Numbered from the stretch's first letter, positions 16,578 through 26,010 are shown. The stretch: 64,000 nt of DNA from Nitratireductor aquimarinus (GCF_046773475.1 NZ_CP177239.1:1116001-1180000), one strand, 5' to 3'. Notes: generated from the sequence alone by a model not told the origin. A program made the numbers and translations.

Positions 16578-18110
16578 ATGAACCAGGTAGACCCGAAGCG
16601 GATCTATGCATCGAAGGCGAGACAGACGGGAATCCTGAAGGCCGGTAGCGAGCAGACCAAGCTCAATCCGATCGCCTGGCAGGTCGCGCAGCAATACAAG
16701 CGCGAAACCATGTCTCCTGTCATGGTGCTCGGTGTCATGCGGCTGGTTGAGCTGTCCATGCTCCTCCTCACCGGCATCGCGCTCTACTTCGCCTATGTCG
16801 GTTTTTCCGCACCGCTTTTCTGGCACTACATGACCGTTGTCGGCGGCGGCTCGGTTCTGGCCATCGTCATCTACCAGTTCACCGGCTGCTACGACATGCG
16901 CGCGCTGCGCAATCCGTCGGGCTCCATGGGGCGCATCTTCGTTGCCTGGATGGCCACATTCGCCGCACTGGCGTTGACCGGCTTCTTCCTGAAAATTTCT
17001 GACAGTTTCTCGCGCTTCTGGCTCGGCGCATGGTTCGTGTGCGGCTTCGGTGCGCTGCTCATGCTGCGCATCACCGCCTCGCAGCTCCTGCGCCGCTGGG
17101 CGCGCAACGGCACCATCGAGCGCCGCGCCGTGATCGTCGGCGGCGGCGCCAATGCCGAAGACCTGATCCGCTCCATCGAGCAGCAGCCCTATAACGACAT
17201 CCGCATCTGTGGCCTGTTCGACGACCGCGACGACCTGCGCTCGCCGCCCGTCGTCGCCGGTTATCCAAAACTCGGCACCATCACGGAACTGGTGGAGTTC
17301 ACCCGCATCGCGCGCATCGACATGCTGATCGTCGCCCTGCCGATCTCGGCGGAGAAGCGCGTTCTCTCGCTTCTGTCGAAGCTCTGGGTCCTGCCGGTCG
17401 ACATTCGCCTCTCGGCCCATGCCAACCATCTGCGTTTTCGTCCGCGCGCCTATTCCTATATCGGCTCGGTGCCGATGCTCGATATCTTCGACCGCCCGAT
17501 CAATGACTGGGACTCGGTCGCCAAACGCGGTTTTGATATCGTCTTCAGCCTGATCGGCATTGTGCTTTTCTCACCGATCATGCTGGCCACCGCCATCGCC
17601 ATCAAGCTCGACAGCAAGGGCCCGGTTCTGTTCAGACAGAAACGGCACGGCTTCAACAATGAAGCCATCGAGGTTCTGAAATTCCGCTCGATGTATGTGG
17701 AGCAGTGCGACCCGACGGCGAAGGCCGCCGTGACGAAAAACGACCCGCGCGTCACGCGCGTCGGTCGCTTCATCCGCAAGGCCTCCATCGACGAGTTGCC
17801 GCAGTTCTTCAACGCGCTTTTTGGTTCGCTTTCGCTGGTCGGACCGCGCCCGCATGCCGTGGCTGCACAGGCCCACAACCGCCTCTATGAAGAGGTGGTG
17901 GACGGCTACTTTGCCCGTCACAAGGTGAAACCGGGCGTGACCGGCTGGGCGCAGATCAATGGCTGGCGCGGCGAAATCGACACGGATGAAAAGATCCGCA
18001 AGCGCACCGAATACGACCTCTATTACATCGAAAACTGGTCGCTCTGGTTCGACCTCAAGATCCTGCTTTTGACGCCGATCCGGCTTCTCGACACGGAAAA
18101 CGCATATTGA
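16578..18110 (+). CDS. Polyprenyl-phosphate sugar-1-phosphate transferase (WcaJ/PssY type)
   Basis: 510 residues. Order: four N-terminal TM helices (about 50-170), a CoA-binding-like Rossmann domain (RRAVIVGGGANAEDLIRSI, near 180), a fifth membrane segment (FDIVFSLIGIVLFSPIMLATA, near 315) and the C-terminal bacterial transferase domain (FRQKRHGFNNEAIEVLKFRSM, then SIDELPQFFN, SLVGPRPHA and GVTGWAQINGWRGEI). It starts repeat-unit synthesis by moving a hexose-1-phosphate onto undecaprenyl phosphate. It resembles the initiating enzyme of the unipolar polysaccharide locus. Its stop overlaps the start of the ligase gene. Confidence 0.93.
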   Translation: MNQVDPKRIYASKARQTGILKAGSEQTKLNPIAWQVAQQYKRETMSPVMVLGVMRLVELSMLLLTGIALYFAYVGFSAPLFWHYMTVVGGGSVLAIVIYQFTGCYDMRALRNPSGSMGRIFVAWMATFAALALTGFFLKISDSFSRFWLGAWFVCGFGALLMLRITASQLLRRWARNGTIERRAVIVGGGANAEDLIRSIEQQPYNDIRICGLFDDRDDLRSPPVVAGYPKLGTITELVEFTRIARIDMLIVALPISAEKRVLSLLSKLWVLPVDIRLSAHANHLRFRPRAYSYIGSVPMLDIFDRPINDWDSVAKRGFDIVFSLIGIVLFSPIMLATAIAIKLDSKGPVLFRQKRHGFNNEAIEVLKFRSMYVEQCDPTAKAAVTKNDPRVTRVGRFIRKASIDELPQFFNALFGSLSLVGPRPHAVAAQAHNRLYEEVVDGYFARHKVKPGVTGWAQINGWRGEIDTDEKIRKRTEYDLYYIENWSLWFDLKILLLTPIRLLDTENAY

Positions 18111-19384
18111 GCCTGCTCGCCTATGATAGCGCGCCGCCGGTTCTGCCCCGTGCGGCGGTCGACGCCAAACTGGTTTCGCTTCTGAAACTGGCAGCCATCG
18201 GCTTTGGCGTTTTTCTGTCCGGCTTCGTCATCCGCGAGCCTGCGCCTTATGAGCTCTACATGGTGGGGCTCATCGCCATCTGGGCGCTGGCGGGCCTGAA
18301 GATTTCACGCCGCATCGCACCGCTTCTGGCGCTTCTGATCGCCTTCAACATTGGCGGGCTCATCTCCATGTCGCAGCTGGCGAGCCTTGGAACGATCCCG
18401 CTCTATATCGCGGTCTCGCTCTTCCTCGCGCTGACATCGGTGTTCTTCGCAGCCGTCGTGGAGGACGATCCGGACCTGCTCGCCGTCGTGTTCCGCGCCT
18501 GGGTGGCGGCGGCCTCCGCCACGGCCCTGTTCGGCATTCTGGGCTATTTCCACGCCTTTCCGGGCGCGGAGATGTTCACCAAGTTCGAACGCGCTGCCGG
18601 TGTCTTCGAAGACCCGAACGTGTTTGGCCCGTTTCTGACCCTGCCAGCGGTCTATCTGCTCTATCTGGTGCTGACCGCACGCCCGGTTACGGCGTTTCTG
18701 TGCGTTCCGCTGTTTCTGATCGTCGCCGGCGGCATCTTCTTCTCCTTCTCGCGCGGCGCGTGGGGCCTGCTCATCATGACGTGCGGGTTACTGGTGCTGG
18801 CGGTTTTCCTCAATGCCGACACGGCCGCCGCGCGGCTGCGCATCGCGGTCACCGCGTTTCTGGCGCTTGTGGGCATCGCGCTGGTGCTGTTGCTCGCACT
18901 CCAGATACCGGCCGTTTCGGAGCTTTTCTTCCAGCGCGCGCAGCTTGTGCAGGATTATGACGGCGCGCGTCTTGGCCGGTTTGCGCGTTTCGGCATCGGC
19001 TTTGGCTGGGCGACCGAGCACCCGCTCGGCATCGGGCCGTTGCAGTTCGGGCAGATTCTCGGCGAAGACACGCACAATATCTGGCTGAAAGCGCTGCTCG
19101 ATTACTCGTGGCTCGGCTTCGCAGCCTATCTGACGCTCATCCTGTGGACGCTGGCGGCGGGCTTTCGCATTCTCTTCCGCCGCCGCCCATGGCAGCCCTA
19201 CCTGATCTGCGTCTACATCGTGTTCGTCGGCCATGTGGCGCTCGGCACGGTGATCGACACGGATCACTGGCGGCACTTCTATCTGCTTCTCGGGCTCCTG
19301 TGGGGCATGATCGCGCTGGAGCAGAGGCACATGGCGCAGCGCTTCGGCTTTGCCCGCTACGCCCCTTCCATGTCCTGCCCCTGA
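18107..19384 (+). CDS. O-antigen-ligase-like polysaccharide membrane protein
   Basis: 425 residues with about ten to twelve TM helices and a large periplasmic loop (about 270-320) containing ARFGIGFGWATEHPLGIGPLQFG and the ligase-type histidine in EDTHNIWLKALLDYSWLGF, the hallmark of Wzy/WaaL C-family proteins. Likely polymerises or ligates the exported glycan. The start is inferred as TTG 18107, sharing TTGA with the stop of the previous gene; the next in-frame ATG would remove the first membrane helix. Its 3' end overlaps the convergent exporter adaptor gene by 28 bases. Confidence 0.83.
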   Translation: MSLLAYDSAPPVLPRAAVDAKLVSLLKLAAIGFGVFLSGFVIREPAPYELYMVGLIAIWALAGLKISRRIAPLLALLIAFNIGGLISMSQLASLGTIPLYIAVSLFLALTSVFFAAVVEDDPDLLAVVFRAWVAAASATALFGILGYFHAFPGAEMFTKFERAAGVFEDPNVFGPFLTLPAVYLLYLVLTARPVTAFLCVPLFLIVAGGIFFSFSRGAWGLLIMTCGLLVLAVFLNADTAAARLRIAVTAFLALVGIALVLLLALQIPAVSELFFQRAQLVQDYDGARLGRFARFGIGFGWATEHPLGIGPLQFGQILGEDTHNIWLKALLDYSWLGFAAYLTLILWTLAAGFRILFRRRPWQPYLICVYIVFVGHVALGTVIDTDHWRHFYLLLGLLWGMIALEQRHMAQRFGFARYAPSMSCP

Positions 19385-20607
19385 CCCTCATCCAGATTGC
19401 GCGGCTCAAGGCGCGTTCCGGTCTCGATGGCCGATCCGGGATAGGCGACGACGCGCTCGCCGTCGCTGAGGCCTGAAAGGATCTGCGCCCATTCGCCCGT
19501 CATCCTGCCCACATCCACCTGCCGGAGCGCTGCACGGCCCTCCTCTTCGACGAACAGCGCCCATTCGCCGGCACTGCGGAAGAGTGCGCTCTGCGGCACC
19601 TGCAGCACGTCCTCTTCCTCCCATGTGACGAGGTTGACGAAGACGCGATACTGGTCGCCCAGCCCTTTGCGCTCCTCAAGCGGCGTCAGCACATCGAGCA
19701 CCAGCGGAACACGCTGTTCCTCGATGCCGAGCGCGGAAACACGGGTGAAGGCGGAGGGCTCGACCTGCCGCACTTCCGCTTCAAGAACGCCCTCGCCACC
19801 CCAGCGGTCGATGAAGGCGCTTGTGCCGCGCACCACGCCAACGGCATCGCTGGAGAGGAGGTCGACCCTGATTTCCAGATCTGCCGGATCTCCCACCGTC
19901 ACCAGGGGGCTGCCCGCCTGCACCAGACGCGCGTTCAGATCCGTCACATTGAGCACGACGCCCGAGCGCGGCGCTTTGAGCTCGGTGCAGCACTGGGCTG
20001 GCGGCGCATCGACAATCGGAACCTCCGGCCCTGAGAGCTGCGCCTCCATGCGCTGCTGCGTCGCGCGCTTCAGTTCCAGATCGGCCTGCGCCGCATCGCG
20101 AAGGGCCTTTGCAGAGGCCACGGCCTGCTGCGCGTCGAGAAGCGTGGTTGCGGGCAGCGTTCCACGCTCGGAGAGCTTCCTGTAACGCTCCACCTCTGCC
20201 TCCAGATGGGACAGTTCGGTTTCCGCACGTACGAGATTGGCCTCGGCCACATGGATGGCCGCCTGCGCCTCGGCGACGGCGGCCTCCGCCAGGCGGCGCG
20301 CACGCGCATCGAGAAACGCCGGTTCGGCGGGCTCGATCAGCGCGACGACGGTCTCACGGGCGACAACCTCGTCACCGACCTGAACCGGTGAGCGCATGAC
20401 ATTGCCGGTCACCGGCGCGGTCACCGTCCATGTTTCGCGTATTCGGGCGATGCCCTCGGCCGAAACGATGACCTGCATCGGCGCGCGACGGGCGGCGACG
20501 AGGTCCACCAGCACGGGCGCCGGCAGGAGCGCCCAGACCAGGGCGGCGATGAGGGCGATGCCGACAAGGGCGGCGGTCGCCATGCGGAGATGCCTTGTGT
20601 GGGTCAT
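19357..20607 (-). CDS. Periplasmic adaptor (HlyD/MacA type) of an ABC exporter
   Basis: 416 residues. One N-terminal TM anchor (ATAALVGIALIAALVWALLPA), a lipoyl half-motif near 60-85, a long alpha-helical hairpin about 95-190, then the second lipoyl half (APRSGVVLNVTD) and beta-barrel/membrane-proximal domains. A cysteine pair (QCCTELKAP) sits at the end of the hairpin, which is unusual. Last gene of a three-gene operon; its start overlaps the permease stop by 4 bases (ATGA). The gene's 3' end overlaps the polysaccharide ligase gene tail to tail. Substrate unknown. Confidence 0.9.
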   Translation of the reverse strand: MTHTRHLRMATAALVGIALIAALVWALLPAPVLVDLVAARRAPMQVIVSAEGIARIRETWTVTAPVTGNVMRSPVQVGDEVVARETVVALIEPAEPAFLDARARRLAEAAVAEAQAAIHVAEANLVRAETELSHLEAEVERYRKLSERGTLPATTLLDAQQAVASAKALRDAAQADLELKRATQQRMEAQLSGPEVPIVDAPPAQCCTELKAPRSGVVLNVTDLNARLVQAGSPLVTVGDPADLEIRVDLLSSDAVGVVRGTSAFIDRWGGEGVLEAEVRQVEPSAFTRVSALGIEEQRVPLVLDVLTPLEERKGLGDQYRVFVNLVTWEEEDVLQVPQSALFRSAGEWALFVEEEGRAALRQVDVGRMTGEWAQILSGLSDGERVVAYPGSAIETGTRLEPRNLDEGQGQDMEGA

Positions 20608-22970
20608 TCTTTCTGCTTCAACGCGCTAACGATATCGATACGATCAAGCCGCCGCCGCACCAGAAGCGCGGAGGTCAGGGCCGTGAAAATGACAATCAGG
20701 GCGGCAGCCGCAAAGGTGCGCTGCGTGACGACCAGCGGGATGCTCACCACCTCGGTCGAGAAGCCTTGCGCCATCAGGGCGCACAATGCGTAGCCACCCA
20801 GCCAGCCAGCGGGGATGGCGATGAGCGTCAGGAGCATCTGTTCCGCCACCAGAACATAGCCGACCTCGCCGCGCCTGAAACCCAGAACCCTGAGCGAGGC
20901 AAGCTCATGCGCCCGTTCGGCAAGCTGGATACGCGCCGCATTATAGACGACGCCGATGGTGATCAGCATGCCCAGGGCCGCGAAGATGATTGTCATCGTG
21001 ACGAGGCTCTCATTGAGCGTGGTCTCGAATTCCTTCTGCACATTCGTCCACAGGGTGAACCCGGCAATGGCCGGCGTTTCCTGCACCCTGGCCTCCAGCT
21101 CGGTCAGGGCATTCCGGTCGATGGCCAGATGGATCATATTGACCTGCGGGGCCTGTCTGGCGAGCCGGAAGAAGGCGTCGCGGTCGATAAAGGCGTCCTG
21201 CCCGAGGCTTTGGCGGATCACCGCCGACACCGGGATGTCCCACGTCTCGCGCGGCGGGCTCAGCACTTCAACCCTGAGCGGATCGCCCGCGCCCACATCG
21301 AGCCAGTCGGCCAGTCCCTCCGCCAGCACGATGCCGGAGCTCGGCATGGCGACGGTTTCGCCTTTTTCGTCCAGAAGCACGGCCAGCCGCGCCTCAGGCG
21401 GCCGCCCCTGAAGACTGACCAGCCGGGAGCGGGTTCCGTTGATGAGACGGACAGGCACGGCGAAAATGCCTTCGGCGGAGAGCACGCCCGGCAGCGCCAG
21501 CGCATCCTGCTCGGCGCGGGCGTTCACCGCGCTTGTCAGGGTCAGCGTGGCGTCCTGCCGGTTCGCATGTTCGAAGATCTCCAACATGATGATGTCGATG
21601 GCGTCAAAGGTGAAAAAGGAGGCGACCAGAACGGCAACGGAACCACTGACGCCGAACAGCGTGACCGCCGCCCTGCCCGGCCAGCGCACGATGGAGCGCA
21701 GGATCATCATCGTGGTCTGGCGAAGCCGAAGCGCCAGGCTGACGCCATCGAGCCAGCCGCGCTGGAACACCGGTGGCGCGGGCGGCTGCATCGCCACGGT
21801 GGGCGCAAGCCGCACCGTGGACAGGACCGCCCTGAGCGCGCCCAGAACGACACAGCCAATGCCCAGAACGCCGGAGATCACGAGCGAGCCTGCACCGGGC
21901 CGATAGATGAGCCAGGGAAACCGGAAGAAGTCGGCATAGATCTTCGTCAGCTCATGTCCCAGCCACCAGCCGGACAGCCAGCCGATGGCGACGCCGGCAA
22001 TGCCGATGCCGATGGTCATTTTCAGATAATGCACCGCGATGGCGCGGGTCGAGTATCCGACCGCCTTGAAGAGACCAATCTGAGCCCGGTCGAGCGCGAC
22101 AAGGCGGCCAAGCACCATGTTGACCAGAAAGGCCGAGACAATCAGGAAGATCGGCGGCAGCACCGTGGCCATGGCCCCGAGCTGTTTCAGTTCTCCGTCG
22201 ATGAAGACATTGGACGCCTGTCGGTCGCGTCCGAACGCGCCGGTGCCGCCATAGGGAGCGAGAATGCGGTCAATGGCGGCGATGACCGGTCTTTCATCGG
22301 CCCCGCGCGACAGGGTAAGCGACAGATCGTTGAATGCGCCTTCGAGATCGGTGGCGGCGGCAGCCGCGCTTTCCCCCATCCAGATCAAACCAAAGTGCCG
22401 GTCGTCGGGCATCATCGCCCCTGCCCCGATCGTGTAGATGTATTCCGGTGACAGGACGAGGCCGGTTACGACAAGCTCCTTGAGACGCCCGTTGAGCACG
22501 GCGCGAAAGTGATCGCCTGGCTCCAGCCCGTTGGCCTGTGCGAAAGGCTCGGAAATGGCCACTTCGCTGGCGTGTCCCGGTTCGGGCAACCGGCCCTGCC
22601 GCACTTCGGGAACATTGAGGATGGCGCGGCCCGTCTGTGGCAGGGAAATGACACGCGCGGAGGCCGGCTCCGTCATGCCCTCCAGATTGACCATGGCGGT
22701 AAACACCACGCGCCCCTCCACGCGGGCCACGCCATCGATCCGGGCAATATCGTCAAGCAGGCTGCGCGGGGCGCGGGTAAGGCTGGCAAACACATCGGCG
22801 AAGCGGTTGCGTTCGTAGTAGGCTTCGCGTGTTTCCGACAGCGAACGCTGCGTTCCGCTCGACAGGATCAGCACCATGACGCCGCAGGCAAGCACGAGCG
22901 CGATGGCGAGCGACTGGATCCAGATGTGCCGCAGATCGCGAACGAGTTTCAGGTCGAGCGCGCGCATCAC
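20604..22970 (-). CDS. ABC exporter permease (FtsX/MacB fold, duplicated)
   Basis: 788 residues. N-terminal TM (IQSLAIALVLACGVMVLILSS), a periplasmic MacB-PCD-like domain (about 45-250), a first FtsX block of three TMs (about 275-400), a second anchor near 435-460, a second periplasmic domain and a last FtsX block (about 660-780). This double FtsX architecture is seen in large type VII-like ABC exporters/lipoprotein extractors. Overlaps the ATPase gene by 4 bases and the adaptor gene by 4 bases, so the three are one translational unit. Confidence 0.9.
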   Translation of the reverse strand: MMRALDLKLVRDLRHIWIQSLAIALVLACGVMVLILSSGTQRSLSETREAYYERNRFADVFASLTRAPRSLLDDIARIDGVARVEGRVVFTAMVNLEGMTEPASARVISLPQTGRAILNVPEVRQGRLPEPGHASEVAISEPFAQANGLEPGDHFRAVLNGRLKELVVTGLVLSPEYIYTIGAGAMMPDDRHFGLIWMGESAAAAATDLEGAFNDLSLTLSRGADERPVIAAIDRILAPYGGTGAFGRDRQASNVFIDGELKQLGAMATVLPPIFLIVSAFLVNMVLGRLVALDRAQIGLFKAVGYSTRAIAVHYLKMTIGIGIAGVAIGWLSGWWLGHELTKIYADFFRFPWLIYRPGAGSLVISGVLGIGCVVLGALRAVLSTVRLAPTVAMQPPAPPVFQRGWLDGVSLALRLRQTTMMILRSIVRWPGRAAVTLFGVSGSVAVLVASFFTFDAIDIIMLEIFEHANRQDATLTLTSAVNARAEQDALALPGVLSAEGIFAVPVRLINGTRSRLVSLQGRPPEARLAVLLDEKGETVAMPSSGIVLAEGLADWLDVGAGDPLRVEVLSPPRETWDIPVSAVIRQSLGQDAFIDRDAFFRLARQAPQVNMIHLAIDRNALTELEARVQETPAIAGFTLWTNVQKEFETTLNESLVTMTIIFAALGMLITIGVVYNAARIQLAERAHELASLRVLGFRRGEVGYVLVAEQMLLTLIAIPAGWLGGYALCALMAQGFSTEVVSIPLVVTQRTFAAAALIVIFTALTSALLVRRRLDRIDIVSALKQKE

Positions 22971-23695
22971 CAGCTCACCTCGGCCGGCGCGAGGCGGTCG
23001 GCGTTTTCCTCCGCCCGAGCGATCTCTCCATCCGCCATGTAGATCACCCGGTCGGCGATCCGGCGAATGGCGACATTGTGGGTGATCAGGGCCGTTGTCG
23101 TGCCGAGCGTGCGGTTGACCTCGACAATCGCCTCAAGAACCGTGACGCCGGTCTTGCTGTCGAGCGCGCCGGTCGGTTCGTCGCACAGAAGAATGTCCGG
23201 ACGCTTGGCGATGGCCCTGGCGATTGCGACGCGCTGCTGCTCGCCACCGGAAAGCTCGGCTGGAAAATGATCCATCCGCGAGGCAAGCCCCACCCGGTCG
23301 AGCGCTTCCTCGGGCGTCATCGCGTCTTCCGCAATTTCGGTGACGAGCGCGACATTCTCGCGGGCCGTGAGGCTTGGCACCAGATTATAGAACTGGAAGA
23401 CGAAACCGACATGCCGGCGGCGAAATTCCGTCAGCCCGGCATCGGACAGGGCCGACAATTCGCGGCCGCGATAGAACAACCGCCCGTCAGTGGGCAGGTC
23501 CAGACCGCCAAGAATATTGAGAAGGGTCGACTTGCCGGATCCCGAAGCGCCCAGAAGAGCAACGATTTCCCGCTCGTAAAGGGCAAGATCAACGCCCTTG
23601 AGCGCGTCAACAGCCACCGTGCCGCTGCGATACACCTTGGTGATACCGACGGCTTTGAGTACTTCCACCCGAGATGACTGCGTTTCGCTCATCAT
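22967..23695 (-). CDS. ABC transporter ATPase (MacB/LolD family)
   Basis: 242 residues with every ATPase motif: Walker A GASGSGKST, Q-loop FVFQFYNLVP, signature LSGGEQQRVAIARA, Walker B ILLCDEPTGALD and switch His in LITHN. The FQFYNL Q-loop and GALDS D-loop are typical of the MacB/LolD group that powers FtsX-type permeases. Start taken as the first of two ATGs (23695/23692); GTG 23701 is the alternative. First gene of the exporter operon, back to back with an L,D-transpeptidase gene on the same strand. Confidence 0.93.
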   Translation of the reverse strand: MMSETQSSRVEVLKAVGITKVYRSGTVAVDALKGVDLALYEREIVALLGASGSGKSTLLNILGGLDLPTDGRLFYRGRELSALSDAGLTEFRRRHVGFVFQFYNLVPSLTARENVALVTEIAEDAMTPEEALDRVGLASRMDHFPAELSGGEQQRVAIARAIAKRPDILLCDEPTGALDSKTGVTVLEAIVEVNRTLGTTTALITHNVAIRRIADRVIYMADGEIARAEENADRLAPAEVSW

Positions 23696-23797
23696 GCCCA
23701 CCCGACCTTACGGGAGGGTGCGTCGGTTGGGACAGATCGTCAACTGCCTGAGTTGAGGCAGGACGGGCGCGCTGAAGCGAACGCGCCCAAAAATCCT

Positions 23798-24415
23798 CTA
23801 GGCCTGAATGACCACGACTTTTGCGCCGGGCGTCACGCGCTCGTAAAGATCGATCACGTCATGATTGGTCATGCGGATGCAGCCGCTGGAGACCGCGCCG
23901 CCAATGGTGGACGGCTGGTTGGTGCCATGGATGCGGAACATCGTGTCGCGGCCGCCACGATAGAGATAGATCGCGCGCGCGCCCAGGGGATTGTTCGGTC
24001 CGCCTGGAACGCCGCCGGCATATTTCCGGTAGCGCGGCGTGTTGCGCATCATGTTGGCGGTCGGCGTCCAGCTCGGCCACTCCGCCTTGCGGCCAACGGT
24101 GGCGTTGCCACGAAGGGCAAGCCCCTGCTTGCCCACGCCAACGCCGTAGCGCATCGCGCGGCCATTGCCGAGGACGTAATAGAGGCGGCGCTCCGGTGTG
24201 TTCACAACGATTGTGCCAGCCGGGTAATCACCATCGAAAGCCACTTCCCTGCGGCGCAGCTCGGGATCGAATTTGGACAAGGGAAGTGCAGCAACGGGAA
24301 ACTGCTCATCGCGAATGGACGCGTAGTTCAAGGCGTCGGATCGGATCGTTGTGGTGGAGCAGCCCGCGACAAAAAGCGGAAGCCCCATAAGAAAACTGCG
24401 GCGGGAGATCGACAT
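23798..24415 (-). CDS. L,D-transpeptidase (YkuD domain) lipoprotein/exported protein
   Basis: 205 residues. Basic/Tat-like N-terminus SISRRSFLMGLPLFVAGCS with a lipobox (VAGC). Catalytic YkuD motif is complete: FRIHGTNQPSTIGGAVSSGCIRMTNHD, nucleophile Cys in SGCIRM. Makes 3-3 peptidoglycan cross-links or attaches proteins to peptidoglycan; short rhizobial homologues of this kind are common. ATG 24415 is preceded by GAGG; the GTG two codons upstream is possible. The 245 bases between this gene and the tRNA contain nothing I recognise. Confidence 0.92.
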   Translation of the reverse strand: MSISRRSFLMGLPLFVAGCSTTTIRSDALNYASIRDEQFPVAALPLSKFDPELRRREVAFDGDYPAGTIVVNTPERRLYYVLGNGRAMRYGVGVGKQGLALRGNATVGRKAEWPSWTPTANMMRNTPRYRKYAGGVPGGPNNPLGARAIYLYRGGRDTMFRIHGTNQPSTIGGAVSSGCIRMTNHDVIDLYERVTPGAKVVVIQA

Positions 24416-24666
24416 CGACACCTCGAAACTGAATCACGGCAACGAGCAACTAGTAAACAGTTATGGTTAATGAATTACTGCCACAGTCATTCGGCCCTTG
24501 TGAGAAACGCCTTGCATGCGGAATTGGTCGCGAAAGCGTGTACGCGTGAGCCCGATGGGGGATTCGCCTCAGGAATGGCTCTGGTCATTTTTTTGGAAAG
24601 AGAAGAAACGCGCGATGCGTCCTGGCAGACTGGCTGGTAGCGAAGCCAAAAATGCGAAGGAAAAAA

Positions 24667-24743
<77 letters not shown>

Positions 24744-24802
24744 AACCGGCGCAAGGGATATAGTTTCCGAGGGGGGCGCGCAAGGCCTAAAAATCATTCC
24801 GC

Positions 24803-24833
24803 AGCAAAAAGCCGGCAACGGGGCCGGCTTTCA
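24803..24833 (-). terminator. Terminator of the merR-containing operon
   Basis: AAAGCCGGC-cccgtt-GCCGGCTTT on the minus strand, then TTGC; the stem is 9 bp with a T-run. It separates the plsX-fabH-ihfA-merR transcript from tRNA-Pro. Confidence 0.8.
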
Positions 24834-24866
24834 ACAACAAGGATGCGCGGTGGTGATCCGAAACGA

Positions 24867-25388
24867 TCAGCGCACCTGGTCGAGAAGGCGCTTGCACTCC
24901 AGGAGATCGAACAGCGCCTCCTGCAAAAGCGCCCTGTTGTCACGCGAAAGGCTCTCCGCATCCGCCGGGACGGGCCCCTCCTGCTCGCCGCGCCCAAGGC
25001 CGAAAAAACGCTTGCTCGGCTTCGCTTTCGGAGCGCCAACCAGCACTTCCTCCTCGGAAACCGTCTTTTCCACGTCCGCCTGCTGGCTCTGGGCGATGGC
25101 CTCGACCGCCGCCACATCGCCACGACCAATGGCCACGACGAACGGGTTGCCGTTCTCGCGCAGAAGCTTCTGTACGCCCTTGATGGTGTAACCCTGATCG
25201 TAGAGCATGTGACGAATGCCCTTGATCAGGTCGATGTCCTGCGGCCGGTAATAGCGGCGTCCACCGCCCCGCTTCAAAGGCTTGATCTGCGAGAACCGCG
25301 TTTCCCAGAAACGCAGCACGTGCTGCGGCAGATCGAGTTCTTCGGCGGCTTCGCTGATGGTACGGAAGGCGTCGGGGCTCTTTTCCAT
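24867..25388 (-). CDS. MerR-family transcriptional regulator
   Basis: 173 residues from ATG 25388 (AGGAG upstream); the longer frame to 25550 has no ribosome site. N-terminal winged helix: FRTISEAAEELDLPQHVLRFWETRFSQIKP, then RRYYRPQDIDLIKGIRHMLYDQGYTIKGVQKLL, followed by a variable Glu/Lys-rich C-terminus without metal-binding cysteines. This gene always follows ihfA in rhizobia and relatives; its target is not known. Effector cannot be deduced. Confidence 0.9.
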   Translation of the reverse strand: MEKSPDAFRTISEAAEELDLPQHVLRFWETRFSQIKPLKRGGGRRYYRPQDIDLIKGIRHMLYDQGYTIKGVQKLLRENGNPFVVAIGRGDVAAVEAIAQSQQADVEKTVSEEEVLVGAPKAKPSKRFFGLGRGEQEGPVPADAESLSRDNRALLQEALFDLLECKRLLDQVR

Positions 25389-25578
25389 GGTCACGCGTCT
25401 CCTGCGGGCTGTGGCTCCGACCTGCGTGCGGAGCCCTGCCGAACGATGCGGGCCCCAGAGGGAAACGCAACAGCTTCCAGCCAACGCCCGACGATTCGGG
25501 AGTTTAACCAGTTCGTGAGCCTGTCGAAAGCACCACGCGCAATTGTGCACCGTGGTGGCCCTGCGGGGCCGGAAAAGG

Positions 25579-25902
25579 TCAGGCGCTTTCGCGCGGCTGC
25601 CTGTCCTGATGCGCCTTGAGGATACGATCCTTGAGGACGTTGGAAGCCTTGAACGTCATGACGCGACGTGGCGAGATCGGTACTTCCTCGCCGGTCTTCG
25701 GGTTGCGGCCGATGCGCTCGTTCTTGTCGCGCACCTGGAAGGTGGCGAAGGAAGAGAGCTTAACGGTCTCGCCGCGAACAACCGCGTCGCAGACTTCCTG
25801 CAGAACCATTTCGACAAGCTGGGCGGACTCGGTGCGTGACAGTCCGACTTTCCGATAGACGGCCTCAGCCAGCTCGGCACGCGTCAGTGTCTTTCCCCCC
25901 AT
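25579..25902 (-). CDS. ihfA: Integration host factor alpha subunit
   Basis: 107 residues, start MGGKTLTRAELAEAVYRKVG at ATG 25902 as in other alphaproteobacteria (ATG 25914 would add MGSP). HU/IHF fold with the DNA-intercalating beta arm GRNPKTGEEVPISPRRVMTF. DNA-bending protein for replication, recombination and transcription; its partner IHF-beta is not in the window. Lies between fabH and merR in the standard order. Confidence 0.95.
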   Translation of the reverse strand: MGGKTLTRAELAEAVYRKVGLSRTESAQLVEMVLQEVCDAVVRGETVKLSSFATFQVRDKNERIGRNPKTGEEVPISPRRVMTFKASNVLKDRILKAHQDRQPRESA

Positions 25903-26010
25903 AGGGCTACCCATCCAAATCTTGAAAATGCTTATGATTTCAATACGCGGCGCTGACGTTACAAAAATTGCTTCGTAACGGTCAAGGACGATGCATGTGA
26001 TTTGCTGTCG

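Noticed and set aside
23765..23788. GGGCGCG...CGCGCCC hairpin downstream of the 23798 L,D-transpeptidase gene as its terminator
   Set aside because: On the minus strand the T-run comes before rather than after the stem, so it does not have intrinsic-terminator form.
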